Assembly: GCA_015179125.1 (NCBI GenBank)
Contig: WHVA01000094.1
Coordinates: forward strand, 62,001 to 126,000
Direction: 5' to 3'
Length of the DNA: 64,000 nucleotides
Source of the DNA: Gautieria morchelliformis
Lineage: Eukaryota > Basidiomycota > Agaricomycetes > Gomphales > Gomphaceae
The notes under the pieces were generated by a model, which searched no databases, had not been told where the DNA came from, and was given only the letters and a program-made list of their open reading frames with translations. A program made the translations under genes and the position numbers. This document shows positions 34,626 through 45,975 of this stretch, piece after piece. Position 1 is the stretch's first letter. The number at the start of each line of letters is the position of its first letter.

Positions 34626-35876
34626 CTACCACAACGACTCCCTATCCTGAGTGGGACAAACGGAACCTGGGACAAAGTGCAATCCCATTGCCTCATCGAT
34701 AGCTGCGAAGCACATCCCTATAAGTGCCCTGTGTACAGATGCATCGCCATCGAAGTCGTGGATTTCACTTAATGTCAGCTCGTTCCGGCCAGTTCTAACA
34801 AAGATGACAATCTTCCGACCATTTGTGCAAGCCCCCCAATTGGCTTGAAAGAAGTGTAGTTCACCCCATACCTGTTTGAAAGAGAAGAGAAAAGTGAATT
34901 TAATGTATGCTTCACTGTGAGAGTTGCATACCTGTCTAAGCAACCTGGGAGGCGGTTCAGTACCTGTCCAATTAAAGACACCTGAGCCTCTATGTGCTGC
35001 CACAGTACTGAATATGCCCGTAAAGGCATCATCTGGGTAAGCCCACCAAGTCTTGACTTCCATGATAGCCACATTTTGCCTTTGTCCTGGGCTCCGGTAG
35101 AGAAGGAAGTCGGGAAATCCTGCATTGGTCTGGTCACCTGGGTTGCGATGAGCTTTTGGGCAACTTCGGCCCCACTGAGGATAAAATTGGGTCTGTGGAG
35201 GTCCAGCAGTGTTTGCATAGCGTGTCTGACAATAAGCATCAGTTCATGCTATTCTCGTTGCAAAGCACAGAATGAATACCGCTAAGAGCATGTTCAGTGG
35301 CTCAATGATCTGGACATGAACTTCATCCTGAACTGATGGCTCGGACGTCATGGCCACAGGCTTCCTCCGGTTATGTGCAACAAACCAGGCAAAAAGACTG
35401 TCAAGAACCTGGGCTTGCTGCCTCCCACTTGGGAAAGGTGCTGAATTGCCAAAACCCTGACCAGTATGAATGGTTAGGGGAAACCCAGGTACATTAGCTG
35501 GCTTTGCAACACCAACGCCATTCGGCAAAGAGTAGACCACCAGGTTTGGCCACAAGGACCTGCATCGGCGGACATACCGGAGTTGGTCTGTAACAGGCAT
35601 ATTCCCAACTTGGGCGGCAGTTTTAGTAACTGAATGCCCTGTTCTGATCAATGCTGGTTCCAAGCGTTTGCAAACTAAGCGCAATTGAGCTCCCCCCAAT
35701 GGTGCTGGAAAGCCTAATGGCGCTGGAAAGGGAAACTGATGCCACTGCTGTTGAATGAGAGGAGCATCTTGCCATTGAAGGGCATGTGGCAGACCAACAA
35801 CTATCAAGTCAGGCATGTATAGCAAGCGTTGACCTGGCTGACCCATGATGGTTTGGAGGAAGAGCGGGGCTTCCAT
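34626..35876 (-). CDS. PD-(D/E)XK nuclease-like protein
   Basis: Three exons on minus, 35,280-35,876, 34,932-35,225 and 34,626-34,871, give one uninterrupted frame of about 378 aa. The two introns (54 and 60 nt) have GTATTC/GTATGC donors and TGTCAG/AAACAG acceptors and keep phase. The start is MEAPLFLQTIMGQPG. The central exon has GFPDFLL (Asp about 238) followed 17 residues later by AIMEVKTWW (Glu 255, Lys 257), the spacing of a PD-(D/E)XK active site. The last exon has FQANWGACTNGRKIVIF and ALIGMCFAAIDEA, like uncharacterised agaricomycete proteins. Function as a DNase is inferred from the motif only. It lies between two kinase-like copies, ending upstream just before the copy C start. Confidence 0.65.
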
Positions 35877-36014
35877 ACTTAAAACTCGTACTACTATATG
35901 GACGCGAAGGAAACCGTTCGCACGGTCCTCGCACACCGCGAGGACCCCGGAATAGGCATGTTCGATTGGCACGTTCGTCTTACATAAACCACTGACCATC
36001 TCAGTATACTAACC

Positions 36015-37221
36015 ATGCAGGCGGGGCCGTTCATCGTAAGCTGCTCATTATTTGGAGAAACTTGCTTTTGAGCTGCTTCTCTACAGCCATCGAATGCTTT
36101 CTCGTCGCTCATCGTTGGTGGCCTTATCAAAATCAACGATGTCCAGGTTCCATTGACGCTCTCTAAAACCATCTCAAAGCCGGGAAAACCACTTCTGTCC
36201 ACGGTAGAAGCCTTCGCCAATCCCAGCGGTCTACCACCTGTTCGACCACCCTCCAAACTCCCGCCTCCAGGTAACCTCAGTCTCCATGTTTCCTTAGAAT
36301 TGGAACGACTCGGCTATGGCAGAGTGGGTTCGGTGTACCCGCTTAGGATTGACGACACCGATCAGTACGCTCTTCCATCCCTTGTAATGAAAGTCGCTGC
36401 TCGGCGCCGTTCTGACGACCTGGCTCGTGAGGCCTGGTTTTACGAAGAGATGGAGGATATTCAGGGAGTAGCCATCGCACGCTGCTATGGGTTCTTTACT
36501 GCTGAAATCGAGCAGAATGGCGAGGTATTGGATTGGGCAGAGTCTGATGCGGATTACCACGAGGAAGTAGACGTTGGGGACGAGGACATAGACGTTGGGG
36601 ACGAGGACAGCGAAAGTGAGGATGACGGCGACTCGAACGATACATGGAACCGCTATGCATGGAGAGATTCTGATAATCTGGTGATGGAAGAATTCAGCTG
36701 GGAAGTGGTAGTTCAGCGCAATGATGAAAGGGAGAAGTTAAGGGAAGAACGTCGAGATAAACGTGCCCGAATCCTCAAAGCAGCCCGTGCCGATCCGGCC
36801 TCAGTGCGCAACTGCAGCGACAAGACCTTTCTTTCAGTTTTGGTTTTAGAAAGACTCGGGGACGTGATGCCCATAGGCGTTCCGTTGGAAGCACTCAAGT
36901 TCGTTCTGGCCAGCTCTAACTATGCATGCTTCTGAACATCCTTTGTTACGCAGGCCGGATCTTCATGAAATATACAGCGACATGGGTCGATTCGGTATCG
37001 AACATATCGACATCCGATGGAGAAATATCCTGGCGGCACCTGCGACAGACCAGAGCATTGTTTGCCCTTATCACGGACACAGGCATCAATGGCGTGTGGT
37101 TGACTTCGATCGCTCGAGAAAGTCAAACCATTTACATTCTCGTATCGAAACCTCTTCGTGCTTATGGCTTCGCATCATACTAGATGGATTAGAAGAAGGA
37201 TGCGTCATCGAGCCTTGGTAG
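36015..37221 (+). pseudogene. protein-kinase-like gene, copy C (one frameshift)
   Basis: Best-preserved start of the family. Exon 1 is 36,015-36,035 (MQAGPFI), the 51-nt intron is 36,036-36,086 (GTAAGC...CTACAG), and exon 2 opens with PSNAFSSLIVGGLIKIN. The frame holds through GYGRVGSVY, LVMKVAARRRS and an acidic insert (DVGDEDI repeated) to about 36,900. There one extra T (GTTCGTTCTGG against GTTCGTCTGG in copy A) shifts the frame. The remainder, with IEHIDIRWRNILAAP and VVDFDRSRK, continues in the next frame to a TAG at 37,219. Only about 135 bp separate its ATG from the nuclease-like gene start, and its native upstream sequence is missing beyond about 16 bp. Confidence 0.8.
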
Positions 37222-38034
37222 ATGCATTCTTTGTCCCTCAACGTGAAATGCATGGGAAGGATTTTATTCACTTTTCACGAGAACTAGAGCATTTCCGGGC
37301 AACTTGGTATATTCATCGTAGATAAACGCCGCCTTTAGGATGTCACAAGAGTCGAAATATGCATGTGCCGCCTGCCAGATTATGGTGTTACAGCATCCCG
37401 ACCTTTATTCTCGAGCTACTGGCCCTCCGGATGTAGGCTGATTACTCGTCATGGACTTGTGAGCGGCACCTATCATGATACCTATATACCCACATCACAG
37501 ACTGTGATGCTTCCTGTCCACTCATACTTGTCCTTGATTCACAGTCGCAGAAATGTCCCAACTTCTATGTTTGAGATCGGTGGCTAGAGTACAGGTCAGT
37601 TAGTACTCATGGTCATAGTTCCGGCCTACTTCTAGGCTGGCTAGGTTGGGTCGATGCCCGACATGGATGCGGACTAAGGTCTCTGTAGGCTTCAACTTCA
37701 GGCCTGCTCCCACGTCCTCTTCGAACATGAGAGTATTTTACCTGGGCATGTTCCCCTGAATGTCAAGTGGAATGAGATGATCCATGATGCTCGATACGGG
37801 TTTGCCCTCTTCTTCCATAACACTACGGTCCGGCCTGGATACTGTGGGGATTCCTGCTGGGGGCGCATATAACTTTTTAGACTCTGTTTTGGCTTAGTTT
37901 GGCTTCTATGGCCTCATCCACATTCGCCTCTTCCGATCGTTGGCGAATAAGGAGTATCTATCGCATCATGAAGCCTGAGAAGAGAAGAGCAATATCTTTA
38001 TGACTGCTCGCTGCTTTTAACTAACAGTCACAGG
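37222..38034 (+). other. downstream tail of kinase-like unit, copy C
   Basis: Close match to 2,951-3,806 with small indels. No gene was recognised. It runs directly into the phosphoesterase relic. Confidence 0.55.
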
Positions 38035-38720
38035 CTATAAGAAGTGCTCGAATTCTTCGAATTGCCCTAGGTCGTTCTCGTTGTAGAACTGCATGGACTC
38101 GGTGGCGGGAGATGTTGGTGGTCTTGAAGGTGAGCGGCTACCCGCAGAGGAAGCCTGCATGGCCTCCTTGGCGAGGTAGGCTGGTCCTGGGAGGACGGGT
38201 GGAAGGGGCTGAAGAGCTCCATGTTCACGCCGGTGACGCCGTGGTTTGGGCCGTCGGCGTCGACGTTGCGGAGGGTGGGGGACGCGCAGAGGGTGCCGAG
38301 GGTGGGGTCGGAGACGTGGAGCGGGTTGCAGAGCTGGGTATGGAGGAGCGAAATCTTCGTCAAGACCATCTACGAAACACGCATCCCCACAGTGGGACGA
38401 GACCCTCTTCATCCTCACCTTCGACGAGCACGGCGGCTTCGCGGACCATGTCCGCCGCCCGTCGGCGTGTCCACGGGGGACAACCTGACGTCCACCGAGG
38501 TCGCGCTCGATGCGCTGCCGTTCACGCTCGACTTCACACACCTCGGCGTGCGCGTGCCGACCATGCTCATCTCGCCGTAGGTCGCGAAGGGCGCGATTGG
38601 GCACGAGGCCAGAATGCGGCGTGTACACGCACCCGTCTATGCTCGCGTTCCTCGCGAAGCTGGGGGACCTCGACTTCTTCACGCCGCAGACGCTTCCTGC
38701 GCCGGTGAACTTCTGAGGCG
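38035..38720. pseudogene. phosphoesterase/phospholipase C-like relic, copy C, with inverted N-terminal half
   Basis: From about 38,369 down to 38,035 the minus strand encodes N-terminal-type sequence: [45 protein letters not shown] and MQFYNENDLGQFEEF. From about 38,370 to 38,715 the plus strand encodes C-terminal-type sequence: [32 protein letters not shown] and KGAIGHE. The two halves are thus back to back in opposite orientation, with several frame changes. The family (Pfam 04185 type) hydrolyses phosphate or phospholipid esters. This copy cannot make a normal enzyme. Confidence 0.65.
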
Positions 38721-40021
38721 GGGGTTTTGTATTCGATTTCTGTGGTTGGAGTGGGACGAGGAAAAGCGGCTTCAAATTGGGCTGGTTTTGCGTCCTGCGA
38801 TACAATGAAAACACATGACGTGAATGTGCTACGAAGCATTCTCTCGGATCGCGCATCCTAGGTCCTCCGCTCCGCCAAGTGCAAGTCAATACGCCTGGTC
38901 TGGACAATCCAGCTATTTCGATGGCGACTAGAACGTCTTCCCAGCAGCGCACGCGATCACGGGAATAGCATGGCCACCCAATCACATAACCTGCTCGCGT
39001 GCCAACCTTGCCTCGCGTACATGCTGGATACAGTAGCATGCTTTATATATATCCAGGCGCACAGGTTGTGCCACAGCATATGGCTCGTACGCCGGTGGGG
39101 CGTGCGCGCTGAGTGCCTGTCACCGACTCGGACTCACGTAGATGACCCGCCGCGCTCAGTACGGCACATTCGATGCATGTACTTCAGTGCCCGGCCTCCC
39201 ATATGGCATACAGTTTTGCAGATCTCTTGCTACGGTTGGGCATGCACTGGCAGCTGTAGCCTGTGCAGTACACCACACAGGCGGGTGGCACTAGTCGCAC
39301 CGCGAGCGCTGCGCCCACGAGCTTTGCGGTAATCACCAGTGACAAAGCCCTCACTATCAATCAAGTAGCATGCATGACAGACATTGACAGTTGATGCAAG
39401 TCAGTCACTTCCTCTAATATACACGATGAGCTTCTGATGATGCCACCAACCAAACGACAAGGTCGTATTCTTTGATGCAAAGATTAGAAACGTTGATAAT
39501 TGCTAGTGCCAAAGCCCTCACTATAGATCAGGCAGCATGTATGACAGTTGATGCAACTCACTTCCTGCATGTAATATACACGATGAGGTCACCAACCAAA
39601 CGACGAGGTAACGCATGTTATTTTTTTTTATGCAAAGATTAGAAACGCCGCAACGAACGTTGAGCATAACCACAGCCAAAGCATGCCCGAGCCTGGGCTA
39701 GGTAAACTGTCACGAAAAGGAGTGTCCATACTACATGGCTCAGCAGATGTCCTGCACATCGCGCAATGACTCTGGGGGAGCCACATCTGAGTGAATGGCA
39801 AGGACTTCCGTATCGAGAGCCCAATTCGGCTCAGCCTGACTCGGAGGGGGGCGGGTCTGTTTTTCACCGAAATGAATGCAAGGAAACCAAACTTGCAATG
39901 TGTCCTACACCCAATCGATAATCATTTTCGCCTCATGAGCAGGAGAGCAATCGAAGAGGGCTTACGCGCTGCAGACCAAGTAGCAAGAACGCGAGGAGAG
40001 GGACTTGGCCAAGGGCATACG
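38721..40021. other. intergenic part of the duplicated block, copy C
   Basis: Matches 23,600-25,384 without the hAT MITE. It contains an extra internal duplication at about 39,320-39,660. No gene was recognised. Confidence 0.5.
39320..39660. repeat. tandem duplication specific to copy C
   Basis: A segment with AAAGCCCTCACTAT, TGACAGTTGATGCAA, AATATACACGATGAG and ACCAACCAAACGAC appears twice in a row (first about 39,350-39,490, second about 39,510-39,660), while copy B has it once. Confidence 0.7.
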
Positions 40022-41193
40022 TCAGTGGTGTGCGAAAGAGACTGGAAGGCTTGTGTGACGCTCACAAAGTGACTCTCCAATATCCGTCATATCTCTCATG
40101 ATCATAGTCGCATTCGAATCCGGGTTTGTATCAAGCAGGCCAAGCCACGTCACGAGAATGCTTAGAGAAATATCACCGCGCACTCAGTCCTATTCTTAGA
40201 GATATCCGAAGGAAAACATACACGGCGAAAAGGAGTCGAAACGAACAGAACACGGAGAGGCGCACAAGCAGAGAGAGGTTCATGATGCTACCCATATTGA
40301 CTCGCCGAAACATACGACGATAGCTAACAAACGTGGTCACCAAAAAGACTGAAAAAGGAACTATTAATCACAGCCTAGCACGAAAACTGACAACTGACAA
40401 TCCCAAATGCACGTGAGAACGACCAGCGAAAGACCCACGTAGTCCACGGTTTTGAGCCGCAAATTGAGGCCTGTTGGGGTGAAGCCAAAAAGCAGGCACT
40501 GACACATACGGGATAATCAGCGAGCGTGCCGAAAAGAAAGCTCCCAGCACTCACAAGGGGGACTAGTCCCATCAAATAAGGCGTGATTAGAAGCTTTTGT
40601 CGTAATTCAAACCTCAATTCTCGAAAGAAGGTATGATATCTCACCGCGAAGGTTCGTAGCTTTGTTGTCCATGCCTTTGCATAACTGAAAGCAGCTCGCA
40701 TTTCAAACCACAGCTGGACAAGACATTAGCGGGACACTTCCATCTGCAGACAACACGTACATGGATGATAAGGTTCAGGGTGGCGGTCAGCGCGCTGTTA
40801 ATTCAATATTACCAGCAGGAGGACGACGCCAGTGAGCGGCGTTACTGATTAACTCGATGCTCACATGAACCTCATACAATAGACCACAGTAACGATTATG
40901 ATGGTCACACCCAAGGTTCGATCAGTTTTAGCGAAAGCCATGAACTGCACCACATCTCTTTTCCCCAGTCGCCTCAGCAGTTAATTGTGGATCAAGAGGG
41001 CCACTTGAAGCACGCACGTGAAGAGCGCGACTGACGTATACATGAGATACGTCCACATGAAATTAAAGAAAACAGCGTGGCGGCGCATGTTCTCCGAGTC
41101 CGAAAGAACGACGGTGAACAGCAACGCAGACAGCAATACAAAGCCCAGGAGCCGCAGCACAGACATAGCGACGTGAACGGGTGGAAACGCCAT
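40022..41193 (-). CDS. multi-pass membrane protein, copy C
   Basis: Third paralogue of the membrane-protein gene, with the ATG at 41,193 and the stop near 40,022-40,024. Visible segments are the first-exon hydrophobic pair around RRHAVFFNF, a second exon with GKRDVVQFMAF in a shifted frame relative to copy B, and PYLMGLVPLVSAGSFLF. The final exon contains ITDIGESLCEPH-type sequence. It is closer in sequence to copy A than to copy B. Whether the frame survives splicing is not settled. Confidence 0.5.
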
Positions 41194-42029
41194 AGCACCA
41201 AGTCGACGTCGGGACGAGGTTCATCTTCGACTTTCTAGCCTTGTCGTTTAAATACGCACGGGGAAATCCAGAACTACAGTAGCGACTCGTTATAGATGAA
41301 TCATGCTCGCTTCGGATCATAAGCTGTGCGCGGGAAGGTGAAGAACCTACTCTCCAGGCACCGTTCAATTGCTGTGGCCGAACCGACTACTCGACCTCGT
41401 TGAGTTCCTCACGGTGACAGCTCAGAGCGCGAGCGGATAATAGGGCCTATCGGAGTAGCGGTTTTGAGGGGGATTTGAGAAGGTGTTTCGTGTCCGAAAC
41501 CAACCCGAAATCCCAAATTGACTCTGGAGGCGATTTGCAAAAGTCTCGTCGGGGATTTGGATTTCGGCCGGCACACCTCGCGGAGCTCTAAAGGCTGTCG
41601 CCATCGCCTTCTAAGATGCCACATCACCTCCTGAGACTGTGGTATGAGTTCGAAGAAGAAATGTGCTGATCCAGTCACAACAGTTACGGCAGACACCCTT
41701 TCTGTTACACAGCTGGAAGCTCTGCTCCATGCAGCTAAGGTAAAGCTGACTCCTGCGCAAACGAATGGCCTCGTAAACCCAATGCAAAGGCCGCTGCTTT
41801 GACGATGGATGATATCGAAGAACCCGAAGAAAAACCTTCTCTTGTTAAGCCAGGACATAAGGCGGAGGGCAGGAAACTCAAGGGAGAGGAAGCCTCGATT
41901 CCTCCAGTGCCGTGAGTGTGATCTTCTGTAATGGATGCGCTGTTACTAGCGTTGCCACCAGTTGGGCTAAGGAAGAGTTTTCCAGGAAGACACAAGCTGC
42001 AGCAGCTCACTTGTAATGTTAGGTTATAG
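41194..42029. other. end of the duplicated block; possible gene fragment
   Basis: Similarity to copy A ends near 41,448. From an ATG at 41,644 a short frame reads MSSKKKCADPVTTVTADTLS, followed in another frame by a charged segment (TMDDIEEPEEKPSLVKPGHK) to about 41,913. This may be a remnant of a host gene that I do not recognise. Confidence 0.3.
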
Positions 42030-43095
42030 GTGTATTCGAGGTTGGAAGTCATCAGCGGAAGAATTTCAGTATTTGATGGCATGTGAAACATGGCCTCTTG
42101 AATGCGTCACACCTCCTGACTGGTAAGATGACCTCGTTTCGTTATTATTGTGCGCTTGGAACCTTGTCGTCAGGTTATGTATCAGGAGTCGAAGCTCTTA
42201 CCGTGATATCAAAGATTGTTCGATGCCTACACCATCGAAACCCGGAGCTCGTCTATCTCTTGGCTCATATGTAAAATAGCCACACTGAAACCTACCCTAC
42301 AGGAAGATTGATTATTGCGCCTTTTGTCCAGCTGTCGTGGGAGACGCCGGGAAACTTTATGTTTCTGGCGATGTTGTACCCATCTATCGCGAACTTATAT
42401 GTCAAACAAGGATTATAAACTCTTAATTATTTTGAAGTAGAGTTTGTGACTTCTCTCTAGTCGCATTCTAGTCAGAACTGAATATAAGCCTCAGGTTACT
42501 GACACAAATTCAGATCAACTCAGTATCGTCCTTGCAGAAAATATTTCGCATTCTTCCCAAGGAATACAAAGTTCTCCACGTAGTTATCCCCTCCATACCT
42601 CTTAGCGATGCTTTGGCTGGGACGTTTCCGGAGTGGTTGCGAACCGAGACTTCGGACTCCGTTGGCTCGAGAAGCTGGACGCGGGTTTCGGAACCTCTTT
42701 TGTGCGTAACGTCTTCGGCACTGGCAGAAGAGTTGGAAGTACCTTCAGTGGTGTATTCATTGTATATGCCTCGCATACCAGGTTATTTCTCTGGGGTCGG
42801 GGACCTATTTTCTGCACTTGTCCTGGCCCATTTCCATAATTTTTCAAGTGTTAACGATCCTTCCCAATCACCTCTCTCATACGCGATAGCTAAGTCCGGC
42901 CAAACTACACACGTTCTACTTCGGCGAATGCACCGTCATTCGATGTCTTTATTACCAGCAGAGGATCGGACGATCAGTGATCCAGAGCTTGACGCCAGAG
43001 ATATAGACAGGAAAGTGAGAACGATGAAAGGGCGGGAGCTACGGCTTGTTAAGGATCAGGGTCTTATTCTTGGGAAAGACTTAGACATAGAGTGA
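42030..43095 (+). pseudogene. pyridoxal kinase, decayed and lacking its N-terminus
   Basis: Recognisable blocks appear in the right order: HGLLNASHLLTG, GYVSGVEALTVISKIVR, NPELVYLL, VVGDAGKLYVSGDVVPIY (normally DPVMGDAG), NYFEVEFVTSL (NWFEVELLT in active enzymes) and HVVIPSIPL. The catalytic segment reads PGYFSGVGDLFSALVLAHFH, with the GxGD motif, and the typical fungal C-terminus contains TMKGRELRLVKDQ. Between blocks there are stops and frame changes, and the ATP/substrate-binding N-terminus (SIQSHV..GYVG) is missing. The last 180 codons (42,532-43,095) are still open. The active enzyme phosphorylates vitamin B6. Confidence 0.8.
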
Positions 43096-43696
43096 TCGTT
43101 GATTACTATCAGTCCTCCGTGGCTGGGGTGGTACTTATCAACAGAACGAAGTTTTACCATTTCAGCACTGTAGGAAAGATCGGAACTTAAAATACGCGCC
43201 CAATGCACTTGCCCCGAATATCAGTTCCAGTTTGTACTGTTATAGCGTTCCAGATTTTCCGAAAATATAGAACTTATTTTCAGTACCTATTAGAACTCTA
43301 GAAAAGTCCCTTTTTTTTTCTTTTGAGACTGTCGCCGGGAACTTTTTTTAAGTGCAAAAGCGCACTTTTTTGCCTCGATGGTCTATATATACAAGTGCCA
43401 GCCCACGGGGGAAAGTGGAAGGATCAATTCTATGTGTAAGTGCCAAACATAATAAAGTCTAAATAATAATTCTGGAATATACCTGCACTACATACCCCGT
43501 ATGTTCCGTATGACCGCCGTATGACCACCGTACCCGTATCCCCGAGCGTTCCAGCAGCCAACATACGGTGGAATTAAGATACGTTACAGTTGAGACCGTA
43601 ATGTAGCCGTACATGTGCTTACTCTTCAAAAATGATCATCAATATTACTATAATTCCAGCAGATAAGACACACACCTTAAAAGGATATCCCTACGG
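43096..43696. other. no gene recognised
   Basis: 3' flank of the pyridoxal kinase relic, then sequence rich in CGTATG/CCGTAC words near 43,495-43,610. A T-rich tract precedes a TATATATAC box near 43,385. No coding was recognised. Confidence 0.35.
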
Positions 43697-43951
43697 CTAG
43701 TCATCGTCATCCTCCGCATCCACGAACACAGTCCGAGCGAAGTCCCCGCTGTGGTCAATTGTACGCCACTCACGCTCCACCACACATTCCATTGTCCGCA
43801 AGTCGATGATGATCGTTGTCGAGTTCCCATACATTGTGACCTCGCGCGTGGCATCCTTACCTCTGGTCGAACATGGTGTGACCAGGTCCAAAAAACTGGA
43901 TGGTTGCTCAAGGTTGAGCCTGCATGCATGAGAAGGGGAGTACAAGGTCAT
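43697..43951 (-). CDS. hypothetical C-terminal exon
   Basis: A minus-strand frame ends at 43,697 in an acidic tail (FVDAEDDDD). It contains TTIIIDLRTMECVVEREWRT and DHSGDFARTVFV, which look like a real conserved C-terminus rather than chance. The upstream part is unclear. Family not recognised. Confidence 0.35.
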   Translation of the reverse strand: MTLYSPSHACRLNLEQPSSFLDLVTPCSTRGKDATREVTMYGNSTTIIIDLRTMECVVEREWRTIDHSGDFARTVFVDAEDDDD

Positions 43952-45284
43952 AAATTGCTTCTAATCTGCCATAAAATATTTGCCAGACTTGAGGAGGATG
44001 ATCATGGCCGTTGACCCGTGCGTTACCAGATCCTGAAGTCAGTTCAATCTCAGCTCGTCACGTGCTAAACGTCTCTCTTCTTATACCACCACCACCGCAA
44101 CCACTACCGACAACTGCAACCTGTCCCATCGATTTTATTTTGCCATACATACTGACCAATCGCCAAAAAAAACAGGTCCAAGCAGGTTCCTAAACAAGGG
44201 AGGTGTAAGTGTTTTTTCCGGCCGTGTTATAACCGCATCACTGCACCTCACTGCTCCGCAACCCATCCCAGATGTTCTCAACTCTCTCTTTGCTCAGGGT
44301 ATAGACCCAATGATCCTGCTCCCTCCCAATGTCTCTGTAGAGTGACCCTCTTATTTTATTTGAGCACATGTACTGAATTATGCATATATCTTATACAGGG
44401 ACCATGGCCGCAACTCCCCCTGGAATTATTGGAGTCATGCCTAGCACTAAATCTGGATCCCAACACTCTCGCCTTCCCTGAACACCGTCTTTCACCACGG
44501 CAGCATTGTGATACAGGGCGTGAGCGCTCTCGATGACATAGCGGAACGGGTGCTGAGAGCCGGTGTGTGTTATGCTTCAGACTCAGACCATGCCACCAAT
44601 CTATAGTACAGATCCTAGTGACCCTGATGCACGCTATGTTCACTTCCATGAAAAAATACCTTCTGGGTAGGCATTGAATTATATCTTACTTCATGTCTTG
44701 TTGATCTCTAGGTGCCCTTGCAGACAGTTAGCTGAGTCGACCATTATGCACGTCCTGCTCGTTCTTTTGCACATGGGGGATCGTGCGTTGTTTCCGAGAC
44801 GAATACCAATTGGCCACACGTGACTTCACTCGTGCGCTCAAAGAGGCAAGGAACAGCCAAACACTCTCATACGATCGCAACTGACTCAAATCGTGGTATC
44901 AAAACCAAGGAACAAAGCGAAAACTCACAGTCAAGCGCCACCCAATGGCACTGCAGTTGCCAAAGGATGTATATGACTTTATATTTATTCATGCATGCTT
45001 ACCAGCCGCTCGAAGATAATATAGGCCGGACGCGCTCCGACCGCTCTAGTGAGTCATCCTTGTTCTCGTTGTTATTAGCTCACCGTATGGTTCCTTCGTT
45101 AGGAGTGCATCAAGTCAGGGCCGCCTAGGAAACTGGCAAGTAAATCGTTGCTAATCTCATACGCACATTGGTATTGCACTACAGAGCAACAGAATCTCTA
45201 ACCCTTCCAAAAGGGTTCTCGGGTGCATTTGCCCGTGTTCACTTGAGCTTGAGTCTCTATTGTTCTTGCTGCTTATTATCACAC
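43952..45284. other. no gene recognised
   Basis: Several short frames, none with a recognisable motif or convincing splice pattern. Possible remains of host sequence. Confidence 0.3.
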
Positions 45285-45975
45285 TGTTACGTATCGGGAT
45301 TTCCACTAAGTCGGAACTGGAAAGGACGGCGGCTTCAACTTATAGGTTGCGCCCCCGATGAACTATCGTCCTAAGTATTTCGGAACTGAGTTGGAAGTCG
45401 GAAAGTACTGAACCAAAGGTTTGGTCGGAACTTGTGTCCGAACTGAGGCGGAAGGCGGAAGACGGAATGCTGAGAGGGAACTGAGATCTTGCTAGACTCG
45501 CTGTGCTAAGAATAGGAGATGGAGCGAAGGAAATCAAGTATCGAAGGTGATTATCTGATTGCAGAATAACAGACATACATGAGGGGGTTTTATACAAAGC
45601 GCAGAACAACAAGTAATGGTATTGTACTAAGCAAATTCCGGAGGAAGCGGAAGTCGAGTACAATGTGTGGGAACTAACTAATTGGGAACAATGGGACTAC
45701 AAGGGGGGTTCAGGGTAAGGTAGAACAATGGCAAAGAACAAGGGGTCGGGAAAACATATCTGACAACGAACTACAAGGGTGACCGGATATATGGTCTTGA
45801 TGGACGGTGAGGTGGGTCCGGTGGGTCCGAGTAATAGAGTCGAAAGAACAAGAGAAATGTACAAGGGGCGGAATGTCCGAAATGTCGGAGGGGCGGAATG
45901 TGTTGCGGAATATCGTGAGGGCGGAAAGGTGTGGCGGAGCTGATGGTCGGAAGTCGGAAATGTACGGTCGTAACA
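45285..45975. mobile_element. probable solo LTR rich in GGAA/CGG words
   Basis: A 691-bp segment starts TGTTACGTATCGGG and ends ACGGTCGTAACA, giving 7-bp inverted ends TGTTACG/CGTAACA. The flanks CACAC and CACAT form a 5-bp duplication with one mismatch. Inside are many short CGGAA-type words. No coding. Structure fits a solo LTR, family unknown. Confidence 0.55.

Noticed and set aside
38370-39039. Long minus-strand open frame across the phosphoesterase relic and its flank
   Set aside because: It is antisense to the recognisable C-terminal phosphoesterase sequence on plus; openness is due to high GC content. Only the part below 38,370 carries family-like sequence on minus.
43495-43610. CRISPR-like or satellite array of CCGTATG words
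   Set aside because: The words are too short and irregularly spaced, and the sequence is eukaryotic.
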